In this document: piece by piece, positions 49,211 through 57,868 of the stretch
How the letters are laid out: the number at the start of each line of letters is the position of its first letter
Numbering within the stretch: position 1 is the first letter of the stretch
Assembly (NCBI GenBank): GCA_964639245.1
Contig: CAZXCU010000002.1
Location: 310,001-374,000, forward strand
DNA length: 64,000 bases
Direction: 5' to 3'
Source of the DNA: SB15 sp964639245
Lineage (GTDB): Bacteria > Chloroflexota > Anaerolineae > Aggregatilineales > J027
The notes under the pieces: generated by a model
Database searches by the model: none
The model's input: only the letters and a program-made list of their open reading frames with translations
Told to the model about the DNA's origin: nothing
Made by a program: the position numbers and the translations under genes

Positions 49211-51400
49211 TTAGCCTACCTCATCTACTCCGGTGGGTTCTTCCGTGGGTTCATCCCCATTCTGCGGGCTGTTTTCGCCCTGTGGCGTGGCGCTGGGAAT
49301 CGAGGTGGGCGGCAGGGGGGTGATACCCGTCAAAAAGGCGTTAAATTCGTCCGGTGTGTAAATTTGCTGCATTGCGTCCTGCCACGCCAAGCCTTCATCT
49401 TTGACAAACACCCAGTACAAAACCCCGCTAAAATTGGTGCGCCATGTACGGTCAGCGCGGAGGCGTTCCCACCCGAAATCGTTGAATAATTCGGTTAAAT
49501 CCACGTAATAACCGGGCGGTGTGCTGTCCATCAGACTCCCGCCTTCCTCAAATGCCACTGGATCCTGACTGCGGGTATTAAAATCCCATGGGAGGGTGCG
49601 GAGGGGTTCGCCCAATGCGCCATTCTGGGCATTTTCAGCGACCCGTGCAAACACCCGCCACATCGTACCGAGTTCGGTTTCTTCGCGCACGACGACCAGA
49701 ATCGGTGGGTCACCCAGGAGGGCTAAGGTGCGGTCTAGGGCGATGGCGCGTCCCGTGTAGTGCCAATTGGTACGTTCCTGTCCCGGTTCAGGCAGACGTG
49801 GCGGCCCGTTCTGGCTGTCAATCCGCCAATAGGCATCTTCTAAGTCGCTCAATAAATCGATACCTATGGTTTGGCGGACACGCTGACGCATGGCTTCAAA
49901 CGAATCGTTGACCGAATCGCTCAACATGGGATAGGGCGCGTCCACGCCACTCAGCAGGCGCAAATCCACTTTGCCTTCGCGCCGTTCCACCGCTTCTTGA
50001 TAGAGAGCAGGGGTTTGCAAGGCAAAACCGGGATAGGTAATGTCTGCCTGCGCCCAATCTAAATCGCTGACCAACCCTTCAAAGGCAATGGCATTTGCGC
50101 CCACGCCAAAGGCATCGACTTGACCGAGATAAATGGCGGAATTGCGCTCCTGTGGCACGGCATAAAACAAACTTGACCCGTCCAACGGATTCCATGTGGG
50201 AGATTGTCCCCGACCAACCAGACGGGCATCGCCTCCCTCACGCGCATTTTTAATATAAATACCCTGCACGCCGTCGGCATTGGCTTGGTAGGCAATCCGT
50301 GTGCCGTCAGGACTCCAGCGCGGGCGGTGTTCGTGGATGTCCGCCGAATTGGTCAAATTGATCGCTGAACCTTCCGAGGGGTTGTTTAAATCTAAAAGCA
50401 TGATGTCGTGGCTGCCGTTGCGCCATGCCACGTAAGCTATTTCGCGGCCTTCTGGCGACCACGCGGGTTCTAAATCGGGGAAAGGGCTGGTGGTGACTTG
50501 AATCACGCCCTGCTGCCCATCGGTACTGACAAGGAAAATATCAATGTTGCCCGTCTCCGCATTGTAGCCTTCGTAAGCCAAAAATGCCCCGTCAGGACTC
50601 CATGTCGGATACCCTTCGTAATCGGGCGAATCGGTTAGGCGGGTGGTTTGCCCCGAAAGCAAATCCAAGATATACAAATCCCATGTGCCATCGCGTCGGC
50701 TGGAAAAAGCAACTTTGCTTGCATCGGGACTCCAAGCCGGGTTGCGGTCATCTTCTAAGCTGTCGGTCAGGCGAATCGGTTGGGCTGACCCCACCGGCAG
50801 CGCCCAGACATCTTCTTGCCCATTTTGCCGCACTGTAAACACCAGCGCTCCGGTGATGTTGCTGGGTAAATTGCCCTGTAACGGCGTGGGGGAGGGGGCG
50901 GGAATGGCGGGGGTAACGCTGGCGTTACCGACAAACGGCGGATTGGTCGCAATCACCAAGCCACTATTGGAAAAACCCAGCCCACCGCCATCGTTGGAAG
51001 CTTGGAACAGGAAAAAAATCAAGGCAATCAGGAGTACCACAATCATGGCGCTGAGGGTGCGATTGCGTGCTAACATCGGGTCTTCAATGACTTTGCCGCC
51101 GGCATCCACGAGGGCGCGTTGGTTGTCGGTAGCACGCTGTACCATCAATTGATTGAGGCGGCGGCGGCGGTCTTCGGCAGCACGGACGGCAGTTTCACCC
51201 CGTCGGGTCACAAAATTATAAGCGCCAACGCTGAGACCTGTCACCACGCTTGCCCCTGTCATCACCAGCGCTGAGACAGTCACTTCCAGTGCTTGCCGCA
51301 GCCCTAAAATCCGTTCCAGCAGGACGGTTGCCAGATAAATTGTGAGTTTGAGGAACGCATTACTAAATTTATCGGTCAGCCGAAAAGCACGAACCAGCAT
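49211..51400 (-). CDS. Membrane protein with TolB-like (PD40) beta-propeller
   Basis: 729 residues. The first ~135 residues hold hydrophobic helices (LTIYLATVLLERILGL, ALVMTGASVVTGLSVGAY) and a clear membrane segment (LSAMIVVLLIALIFFLF) separated by a basic coiled segment (RAAEDRRRRLNQLMVQ). The extracytoplasmic part has at least four PD40 blades with the NPAWSPDASKVAF / PTWSPDGAFLAY / PAWSPEGREIAY / PRWSPDGTRIAY signature. A large region without family resemblance follows, and a Pro/Thr/Glu-rich tail ends the protein. PD40 propellers bind protein partners. Overlap in operon with the M23 peptidase suggests a shared envelope role. Confidence 0.85.
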   Translation of the reverse strand: MLVRAFRLTDKFSNAFLKLTIYLATVLLERILGLRQALEVTVSALVMTGASVVTGLSVGAYNFVTRRGETAVRAAEDRRRRLNQLMVQRATDNQRALVDAGGKVIEDPMLARNRTLSAMIVVLLIALIFFLFQASNDGGGLGFSNSGLVIATNPPFVGNASVTPAIPAPSPTPLQGNLPSNITGALVFTVRQNGQEDVWALPVGSAQPIRLTDSLEDDRNPAWSPDASKVAFSSRRDGTWDLYILDLLSGQTTRLTDSPDYEGYPTWSPDGAFLAYEGYNAETGNIDIFLVSTDGQQGVIQVTTSPFPDLEPAWSPEGREIAYVAWRNGSHDIMLLDLNNPSEGSAINLTNSADIHEHRPRWSPDGTRIAYQANADGVQGIYIKNAREGGDARLVGRGQSPTWNPLDGSSLFYAVPQERNSAIYLGQVDAFGVGANAIAFEGLVSDLDWAQADITYPGFALQTPALYQEAVERREGKVDLRLLSGVDAPYPMLSDSVNDSFEAMRQRVRQTIGIDLLSDLEDAYWRIDSQNGPPRLPEPGQERTNWHYTGRAIALDRTLALLGDPPILVVVREETELGTMWRVFARVAENAQNGALGEPLRTLPWDFNTRSQDPVAFEEGGSLMDSTPPGYYVDLTELFNDFGWERLRADRTWRTNFSGVLYWVFVKDEGLAWQDAMQQIYTPDEFNAFLTGITPLPPTSIPSATPQGENSPQNGDEPTEEPTGVDEVG

Positions 51401-51523
51401 ACGATTTCCCTAAAATTGGTCTATCCACGCCTAACTATAGAACGATTGTCTCTTTTGGCATAGTCTAAGATAAAGAAAAAACGAAATTTTCGCTTTTCTG
51501 TTAGGATTTGGTTTAGTAGAATC

Positions 51524-51552
51524 TTGGGGAATGTTGCGCTATCCGTTATACT
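51524..51552 (+). promoter_or_regulatory. Likely promoter of the Ser/Thr kinase gene
   Basis: TTGGGG (51524-51529), 17 bases, TATACT (51547-51552). A start near 51559 gives a leader of about 28 bases before the GTG at 51587 and excludes the in-frame TTG at 51524. Confidence 0.4.
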
Positions 51553-51586
51553 TCTGTCTGTCAATTCTAGTAGGTATACGCCGCCC

Positions 51587-53425
51587 GTGAGCAAAAGGCT
51601 CGGTAAATACGAAGTTAAAGATCGATTGGGGCGCGGTGGCATGGCGGAGGTTTACCGTGCCTACCACGCAGCTTTAGACCGTGATGTGGCGGTCAAACTG
51701 CTGCATCCGTTTTTGGCGGACGACCCCGAATTTAAACAGCGTTTTGAGCGTGAAGCCCAAAATGTAGCCCGTTTGCGTCACCCCAACATTGTCCAAGTTT
51801 TTGACTTTGACTTTGACGAAGTAGGCGAGAGCTACTACATGGTCATGGAATATGTGACAGGCTCTACGCTCAAGGATATTTTGCAAGAAATCCATGCTAG
51901 CGGGCAGCGCATTGAATTAGACCGTGCGGTCTATATTATTCTGGAAGCCGCCCGTGCTTTGGCGTATGCCCATAAGAATAAAATGCTGCATCGGGATGTC
52001 AAACCGGCGAATCTGATGATTGATGCCGAAGGACGGGTGGTGCTAACAGATTTTGGCATCGCTAAAATTGTCACCAGCGCCCAAGCGACCCAAAGCGGCG
52101 GGATGATTGGCACACCCGCGTATATGTCGCCGGAGCAAGGCTTGGGTGAATCGGGCGATGAACGCGCCGATTTATATTCGCTGGGGGTGATTTTTTACGA
52201 AATGCTGACCGGGGAACTGCCCTACGATGCGGATACCCCGTTGGCGATTATCCTTAAACATTTAAATGATCCGTTGGTTCCGCCACATCAATTAAATCCC
52301 ACGATGCCGGAATGGGTAGACGCAATTATTGTGCAGATGCTGGCAAAAGACCCCGACCAGCGCTTTCAATCGGCAGATGAATTGATTCTGGCACTTGAAA
52401 CGGGCATCATGGGGGGAGTTCCGCCTGAACCGCGTCCTTCGGCGATGCGAAAAACCGCACTGCCAATTCCACCGGATTCGTCCATCCCGAATACACAGCC
52501 GATTACCCAACCGGTTGTCATCGAAAAGCCGGGCTTGCCTTTTTCTAGCTTTTTAACGCTGGGGGCGATTCTGCTGGGGTTTGTGGTGGTCATCATGTTG
52601 ATTTTGGGGCAGGGCGGGGCAGGCCCGTTGGCGGGATTGTTCCCGGAAGAAGGGACAGAAGATGTTGCTGTCGCGCAAACTGCCACCGATGTACTCACGC
52701 CGACGCATACAACGATTCCGAGCGATACCCCTACACCGACATTGACTCCTACCCTGACGGAGACTCCTTCGCCCACCTTGACTTTGACCCCCACCCCCAC
52801 GGAGACAGAAACGCCGCACCCAACCGCCACTTTCACACCGAGTCACACCCCCACCCCCACCCCCAATTTAACGGCAACTTCCACCGCCATCACAGCGACA
52901 GCGCAGGCACAGGCCGATTTTTTTGCAACGCAGCGAGCCATCACACCGACTTTGGATGTACAGCGTGTATTAGAAGCCTGTGATTTGGCCTATTCAGTGG
53001 TTTCACCGGAGAATATTTCTATTCCGCCAGATGTCAACCGCATTGGCGACCCACGCCTGATTCGGAATGAGCAAAAATTTTCACTTGAAGTTACCCTGCT
53101 CAACACCAGCACCTGCGATTGGCCTGCCGGGTTGATCTTTCTCTCCTTTGTGGATAATGCCGACATTGATACGGCTGCGCTGGATGAAAATTGCGCGTCC
53201 CGCAACCGCATTTTTACCAATGTCAACTTCACATCACCGCAGTTACAAAATGTGCGCTTGAATGAAACGGTAGAACAAGGCGAAACCTCTACCTTTGTCT
53301 TTGAAGGGCAGGCTTCCCCGCGTTTTGGCTGTTACTTTAGCGCATGGGAACTGCGAATCCCTGATTATGACCTGTTTATTGGCGACCCATTTGTGATTGG
53401 GTTTACGGTATTTGGCGGGGAATAA
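51587..53425 (+). CDS. PknB-type Ser/Thr protein kinase with Thr/Pro stalk and extracellular Ig-like domain
   Basis: 612 residues from the GTG at 51587. The kinase domain (about 8-275) is complete: glycine loop DRLGRGGMAEVY, Lys37 in VAVKLL, catalytic HRDVKPANLM, DFGIAK and GTPAYMSPEQG. One membrane segment follows at about 320-344 (FLTLGAILLGFVVVIMLIL), then a stalk of TPTLTPT type, then an extracytoplasmic beta domain (FSLEVTLLNTSTCDWPAG, ending YDLFIGDPFVIGFTVFGG). That domain resembles the NBR1-type Ig-like domain common in Chloroflexota, not the PASTA repeats of Gram-positive kinases. It probably senses an envelope signal. The 3' end overlaps the convergent hydrolase gene by 23 bases. 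Confidence 0.95.
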   Translation: MSKRLGKYEVKDRLGRGGMAEVYRAYHAALDRDVAVKLLHPFLADDPEFKQRFEREAQNVARLRHPNIVQVFDFDFDEVGESYYMVMEYVTGSTLKDILQEIHASGQRIELDRAVYIILEAARALAYAHKNKMLHRDVKPANLMIDAEGRVVLTDFGIAKIVTSAQATQSGGMIGTPAYMSPEQGLGESGDERADLYSLGVIFYEMLTGELPYDADTPLAIILKHLNDPLVPPHQLNPTMPEWVDAIIVQMLAKDPDQRFQSADELILALETGIMGGVPPEPRPSAMRKTALPIPPDSSIPNTQPITQPVVIEKPGLPFSSFLTLGAILLGFVVVIMLILGQGGAGPLAGLFPEEGTEDVAVAQTATDVLTPTHTTIPSDTPTPTLTPTLTETPSPTLTLTPTPTETETPHPTATFTPSHTPTPTPNLTATSTAITATAQAQADFFATQRAITPTLDVQRVLEACDLAYSVVSPENISIPPDVNRIGDPRLIRNEQKFSLEVTLLNTSTCDWPAGLIFLSFVDNADIDTAALDENCASRNRIFTNVNFTSPQLQNVRLNETVEQGETSTFVFEGQASPRFGCYFSAWELRIPDYDLFIGDPFVIGFTVFGGE

Positions 53426-54065
53426 AAAACGGTTCAATCAGCGCCCACATCTGATCAAAAGCGCTTTCCAGCGAATGGTCAGAGTCGACCAATTCTAAAC
53501 GAACATGCGGGCGGGTTTCAGCAAAACGAACGCTCTGGCGATAGTCTACGGATTCATCCTGTTTGCCGTGAATAAGCAGGGTTGGCGTTTCGTAGCGCAC
53601 CGCATACGAGTCGTATTTGTATAAATCTTCCATCAGCCCATAGTGCAGGTGTTTGAGTTGACCATCGGCATAGTGACGGACAGGCAAATAACCCCGTGCT
53701 TGCCATTCTTTTAATCCCTGTGTGCCGAGTTGTTTCTGACGGTTGGCGATGAAATCCAGCGCGGGCGCGAGCAGGACGATTTTTTCAATCTGACGGGTTG
53801 GCGGTAAATGGGTATTCATAAAATGCACGGTTACGCCGCCACCCATGCTTGACCCGATTAAATACACCGGTTCATCGGGCAGGGAATGAATCACAGCGGC
53901 GAGTTTTTCAATCTGGGCGGTGAGGGTCAGGGTTTCAAAGGTTGGGACGTTGAAATCGGGCAAAATGAGTTCGATTCCATGTTGGGCAAGTTTCTGGCTA
54001 AAAAATGCGCCTTTGCTGGTTCCGGGGTGAGAGGTAAATCCGTGAATATAAATTACCTGCGGCAT
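53403..54065 (-). CDS. Small alpha/beta hydrolase (YqiA-like esterase)
   Basis: 220 residues without signal peptide. It starts with the oxyanion-hole line VIYIHGFTSHPGTSKG, the nucleophile elbow is GSSMGG, an Asp is in KQDESVDY and the catalytic His in DSDHSLESA. The size and the HGFTSHPGT opening resemble the YqiA/UPF0227 type of esterase. The natural substrate is unknown. AGGAAAAG precedes the ATG on the minus strand. The gene overlaps the end of the convergent kinase gene by 23 bases. Confidence 0.88.
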   Translation of the reverse strand: MPQVIYIHGFTSHPGTSKGAFFSQKLAQHGIELILPDFNVPTFETLTLTAQIEKLAAVIHSLPDEPVYLIGSSMGGGVTVHFMNTHLPPTRQIEKIVLLAPALDFIANRQKQLGTQGLKEWQARGYLPVRHYADGQLKHLHYGLMEDLYKYDSYAVRYETPTLLIHGKQDESVDYRQSVRFAETRPHVRLELVDSDHSLESAFDQMWALIEPFFIPRQIP

Positions 54066-54112
54066 TTTCTTTTCCTATAGTCATTTCACAAAAACTGAAA
54101 CACGGCTGCTCC

Positions 54113-54157
54113 GGGCGGGAATCGATCATCGAGGTTCACTTGTCCCCACCCCTACGT
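54113..54157. repeat. Fold-back repeat, long class, inverted orientation
   Basis: GGGCGGGAATCGATCATCGA followed later by CTTGTCCCCACCCCTACG is the reverse-complement arrangement of the element at 10106-10187. Confidence 0.55.
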
Positions 54158-54183
54158 ATGATACAAAACGGATTCTAGCACAT

Positions 54184-54209
54184 CCCCTCTGGTCAGGCGG
54201 GCAGAGGGG
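54184..54209. repeat. C/G-rich hairpin
   Basis: CCCCTCTG (54184-54191) and CAGAGGGG (54202-54209) form a perfect 8-bp stem in the leader region of the following glycosyltransferase gene. Confidence 0.5.
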
Positions 54210-54227
54210 TGTTAGAGTTTTGCGCCT

Positions 54228-56666
54228 ATGAAAACTTCCAAGCTACGATTTTGGGCGCTGCTATGCGGGTTAGCGGGCGCAATCACGATTTTTTATGGGT
54301 CGCTGGGGATGGTGGCGGGCGAGGGTCAGCTATTGATGCCTCTTGACGATGCGTATATTCATTTTCAATATGCCCGCCAGATGGCAACCGGACATGCCTA
54401 TCATTATAACCCGCAAGACTCCCCGACATCGGGTGCAACCAGTTTTTTATATACCCCTCTGCTGGCGATAGGCTATAGCTTGGGATTGACGGACGCGGCG
54501 CTGGCATATTGGGCAGTGGGCATCGGGGCAGTGAGTTTGCTGCTCAGTGCATGGGTGATTCATCAAATTCTCCCTGAAAAATCCACCTATTCTTATGCTG
54601 CACCATTCATTTTCATCCTTACAGGCGCGTTTTCATGGGCAGCCTTTAGCGGAATGGAAACTAGCCTCTTTGTGCTGGCGACTCTGTTCGGGCTGTATGC
54701 CTACCAGACGCAAAAATACAGGGTCTGGGCAGGGGTTTTTGCGGCGCTGGTGCGGCCTGAAGGGGCTGTCATTGCGGTGACGCTAGCGGTTTTGGTTTTT
54801 TTTCAAGAAGGCGTGTCTGCCCCCACAAAGCAGGGTAGGTGGCGCAAACCCCTTGTTTTGCTGCCGATTCTGGCGATTCTGGTTCAGCCGATAGTCAACC
54901 TATGGATGACAGGTAGTGCTTCGGCGACGGGTAATCAAGCGAAATCGCATCTGTACAACGTGACCCAACCGATGGAGTCGCGGCTGTTGGAAACTGGCAA
55001 AACGTGGCTCAAACTCTGGCGCGAATTTTTGACTGGCTATTCACCGGTGGATGGCTGGTATCAATTTCCGTTGCTGGGTTTGGGGGTGGTTTTTATCATT
55101 TTTATAGCGGCGCGGCAAAGCTGGAAAAATAAAACGCTGAATTTGCCTGTCATCGCTGGTTTCTGGATGCTGGCTCTGAGTGGGACGATTGCCACGCTGG
55201 ATACCGCCCAATGGCACTTTAAGCGCTATCAACTGTCCCTCTATGCGCTGGTTTTTCCGATTGTGGGGTGGGGAATTTCACAGCTATCCCCTGAGGACAA
55301 TTTCAAAAATTCATTGGTTCAGCGGGCGGGCGACAGATGGCAAAAATTGGCAGCTATTTTTCTCTTGGCCTTTGCCCTATATACCACATTCATTTTTGGC
55401 AATTACTATCTGAATAATGGGTGGGTGGTGAAAAATCAGCAAATGGCAATGGCGGCATGGGTCGAGGAAAATGTGCCAGAAAATGCCACGCTTGCCGTCC
55501 ATGATGTGGGAATCATGCGGTATTTTGGGGAGCGTCGGACGCTGGATGTGGTGGGGCTGACCAGCGAAGGCAACGCGGCAGCATGGCGACAGGGCGCTGG
55601 AACACTCTATGAACGGCTGGCGTGGTTGCAACCCGCTTATTTTGCCATTTACCCGGATGTGTTGGGGTTGCCTTTTCTGGTGGAGGCGGGGGTGTACGGA
55701 GAAGAACTGGCGCGGTTTGAAATTGACCTGCCACCGCATACCGCCGCTTCTGCCACCGGGACACAGGTTGTCACCCATGCCGATTGGTCGGGGGTTGAGC
55801 CAGCCCAGCAGCCCAACCTGATTCCAGAGGGGCGCTTGGTGGGTCGGCTGAATGTGGCGGATTTGACCAGCGAAGCCGATTTTGCCTATACATGGCGCAA
55901 CCCGCAAAAAGTGGAAGGATTTGCCACCCTCGTGCGTAAATTGCCTTATTTTTTCTGTGCGGCTGACCCATGTACGATGGTGGACGGAGGGCGGGTGATT
56001 AACGGCGAAGAACATTTTGCCTTGCCCCCGATTGAAGCCGGTGAGCAGTATGTGATTGTGGCACGGGCAGAGGCTGCGTCGCCAGCAGTGCTAAAAATTG
56101 GCTGTGGGGAGACCGTGGATACGGCGGTTGTGCCAGCGCTGCCGGGTTATTGGATGGATATTCCGATTTTGCTGCCAGCGGAGACGGAAAAATTCTGTTT
56201 GAAAACTTCGGACACCTATCTGAGTTATCACTACTGGATTTATGCTGTGCCGACTGAGGCATTGATACCTGCTGGTGAAGTTCTGGCAGGGGTGCGCGAT
56301 CCGTTTGCCCCTGAAAACACCTTTCAAATTGTCCAGATGGAAACTGAGCGCCGAGAGAACCAGCTCAGTTTGACGGTCACATGGCAGACCGATGGCAAAT
56401 TGACACACGACGGTAAATTTTTTGTGCATGTGTACGGGGATGTTAACCAACCGCCGCTTGCTCAAACGGATGTGTACTTGAACGGACAACCGCCTGCCAA
56501 TTGGTTCGCGGGGCGCTTTGTGGAAACAGTGATTTTGCCCTTGGATGGGTTGGCTACCGGGACATATACGCTGGCGGTGGGGATGTACGACCCGGTTTCG
56601 GGTGTGCGCTATCGAGTCGGGGAAGGGGATCGGTTGTTGGTGGGGAACGTAGTGATTAGCGATTAG
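54228..56666 (+). CDS. Polytopic GT-C-type glycosyltransferase with extracytoplasmic C-terminal domains
   Basis: 812 residues. About ten hydrophobic helices span the first ~400 residues. The first external loop has the acidic pair typical of GT-C enzymes (LMPLDDAYIHFQYARQMATG) and the conserved follow-up SPTSGATSFLYTPLLA. These enzymes use lipid-phosphate sugars as donors on the outer face. The C-terminal ~400 residues are beta-rich and extracytoplasmic (ATLAVHDVGIMRYFGERRTLD early, later LSLTVTWQTDGKLTHDGKF and TGTYTLAVGMYDPVSG). It stands alone between repeats. The sugar and acceptor are unknown; protein or envelope glycosylation is a reasonable guess. Confidence 0.88.
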   Translation: MKTSKLRFWALLCGLAGAITIFYGSLGMVAGEGQLLMPLDDAYIHFQYARQMATGHAYHYNPQDSPTSGATSFLYTPLLAIGYSLGLTDAALAYWAVGIGAVSLLLSAWVIHQILPEKSTYSYAAPFIFILTGAFSWAAFSGMETSLFVLATLFGLYAYQTQKYRVWAGVFAALVRPEGAVIAVTLAVLVFFQEGVSAPTKQGRWRKPLVLLPILAILVQPIVNLWMTGSASATGNQAKSHLYNVTQPMESRLLETGKTWLKLWREFLTGYSPVDGWYQFPLLGLGVVFIIFIAARQSWKNKTLNLPVIAGFWMLALSGTIATLDTAQWHFKRYQLSLYALVFPIVGWGISQLSPEDNFKNSLVQRAGDRWQKLAAIFLLAFALYTTFIFGNYYLNNGWVVKNQQMAMAAWVEENVPENATLAVHDVGIMRYFGERRTLDVVGLTSEGNAAAWRQGAGTLYERLAWLQPAYFAIYPDVLGLPFLVEAGVYGEELARFEIDLPPHTAASATGTQVVTHADWSGVEPAQQPNLIPEGRLVGRLNVADLTSEADFAYTWRNPQKVEGFATLVRKLPYFFCAADPCTMVDGGRVINGEEHFALPPIEAGEQYVIVARAEAASPAVLKIGCGETVDTAVVPALPGYWMDIPILLPAETEKFCLKTSDTYLSYHYWIYAVPTEALIPAGEVLAGVRDPFAPENTFQIVQMETERRENQLSLTVTWQTDGKLTHDGKFFVHVYGDVNQPPLAQTDVYLNGQPPANWFAGRFVETVILPLDGLATGTYTLAVGMYDPVSGVRYRVGEGDRLLVGNVVISD

Positions 56667-56706
56667 CCGTTGGGGTTCAGCTATCAGCCAGAGCAGGTCA
56701 GAGTTG

Positions 56707-56734
56707 GGGCGGGTCACAGACCACGCCCGTACAT
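56707..56734. repeat. Short-class palindromic repeat
   Basis: A 28-bp copy identical to 47766-47793 (GGGGCGGGTCACAG, then ACCACGCCCGTACA), located between two convergent genes. Confidence 0.75.
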
Positions 56735-56764
56735 TCTGACTGATTTAGAGCGGGAGGTGTGATG

Positions 56765-57868
56765 CTAATTTAACACCGTAAAAATCAACCGCACTGTTGT
56801 GCCTTCGTCGGGGATGCTTTCGATTTCCAAGTAGCCCCCATTAATTTCGGCAAGGCGTTTGGCAATGGACAAGCCCAAGCCCGCACCTTGCTGCTCATAG
56901 ATTTTGCGGTCAAATTGGACATATGCGCCAATCCGGTCAATTGTTTCTGCCGCCATGCCACGCCCTTTGTCCACCACCGTGAGTGCAAACACTTTATCGT
57001 TGGCAATCATCTCCATATGCACAGGGGTACCAGCTTTGGAGAATTTAAACGCATTGTCCAAAATTTCTTCAGCGATTTTTTTGACATCTTCCGTAGCAAC
57101 CTGCACCGAGACATCTTCAATATTCATTACAAAATCGGCAGTACGTTCAAATTCACGGGCTTTGTCCATCGCCATCATGGTGACCAGATTAGCCGGGTAG
57201 GTCGGATTTTCAACGTAATATCTCTTAAGTCTGGCGATTTTTTCGGATTTGATGTCCATGAACTCAAGCTGTGCGTACAAAAGATAATTTTCGACCAAAC
57301 GATGCAGCCGCAGCCCGGCTTTGTAGATACTTTCAGACATGTCTTTGATTTTTTCGCGGGGGAGCATCTCCACCCCCTCAGAAATGAACACCGAATACCC
57401 CAGAATGGCGGTGATGGGGGTGCGAAGTTCATGGGGGAGGGTATGGGCGATGGCTTGCCGCAATTCCGCGACCTGTCCTTCGTAATGTTTGGCGATGTTC
57501 TGTCGCTTGTTCAAACGGGATTGGATGGCTTCGAGCAGTTCTTCATGTTTAAAGGGCTTGATGAGGTAATCGTCCGCACCCAAGACCATGCCTTTTCGCA
57601 TATCAGCGCGTTCAGCTTTGGCCGTCAGGAACAAAAAGGGAATCATCAAGGTTTGGGGGTCGCTGCGAAGCTGTAACAGCACTTCGTAGCCATCCATCTG
57701 GGGCATCATCACATCACTCACGATGAGGTCAGGTTTAATCTCCCGCGCCATCGTGACCCCCATAAGGCCATTTTCTGCCCCGAAACTCTCATAGCCCTCA
57801 AAACCGAGAATATCGACGATTTCTTCTCTCAACCCCGGCTCATCTTCAATGACGAGAATTTTTGTCAT
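56765..57868 (-). CDS. Hybrid REC - histidine kinase
   Basis: 367 residues, cytoplasmic. A receiver domain comes first (Asp52 in LIVSDVMMPQMDG, Lys104 in DDYLIKPF), then a kinase core with phosphoacceptor His146 in TLPHELRTPITAILGY, the N box EILDNAFKFSKAG, VVDKGRGM and GAGLGLSIAK. Output is thus a kinase controlled by its own or another kinase's phosphorylation of the receiver. The ATG overlaps the stop of the upstream large kinase gene by 4 bases (ATGA), so the two are translated together and probably form a relay. There is no DNA-binding output in the operon. Confidence 0.93.
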   Translation of the reverse strand: MTKILVIEDEPGLREEIVDILGFEGYESFGAENGLMGVTMAREIKPDLIVSDVMMPQMDGYEVLLQLRSDPQTLMIPFLFLTAKAERADMRKGMVLGADDYLIKPFKHEELLEAIQSRLNKRQNIAKHYEGQVAELRQAIAHTLPHELRTPITAILGYSVFISEGVEMLPREKIKDMSESIYKAGLRLHRLVENYLLYAQLEFMDIKSEKIARLKRYYVENPTYPANLVTMMAMDKAREFERTADFVMNIEDVSVQVATEDVKKIAEEILDNAFKFSKAGTPVHMEMIANDKVFALTVVDKGRGMAAETIDRIGAYVQFDRKIYEQQGAGLGLSIAKRLAEINGGYLEIESIPDEGTTVRLIFTVLN

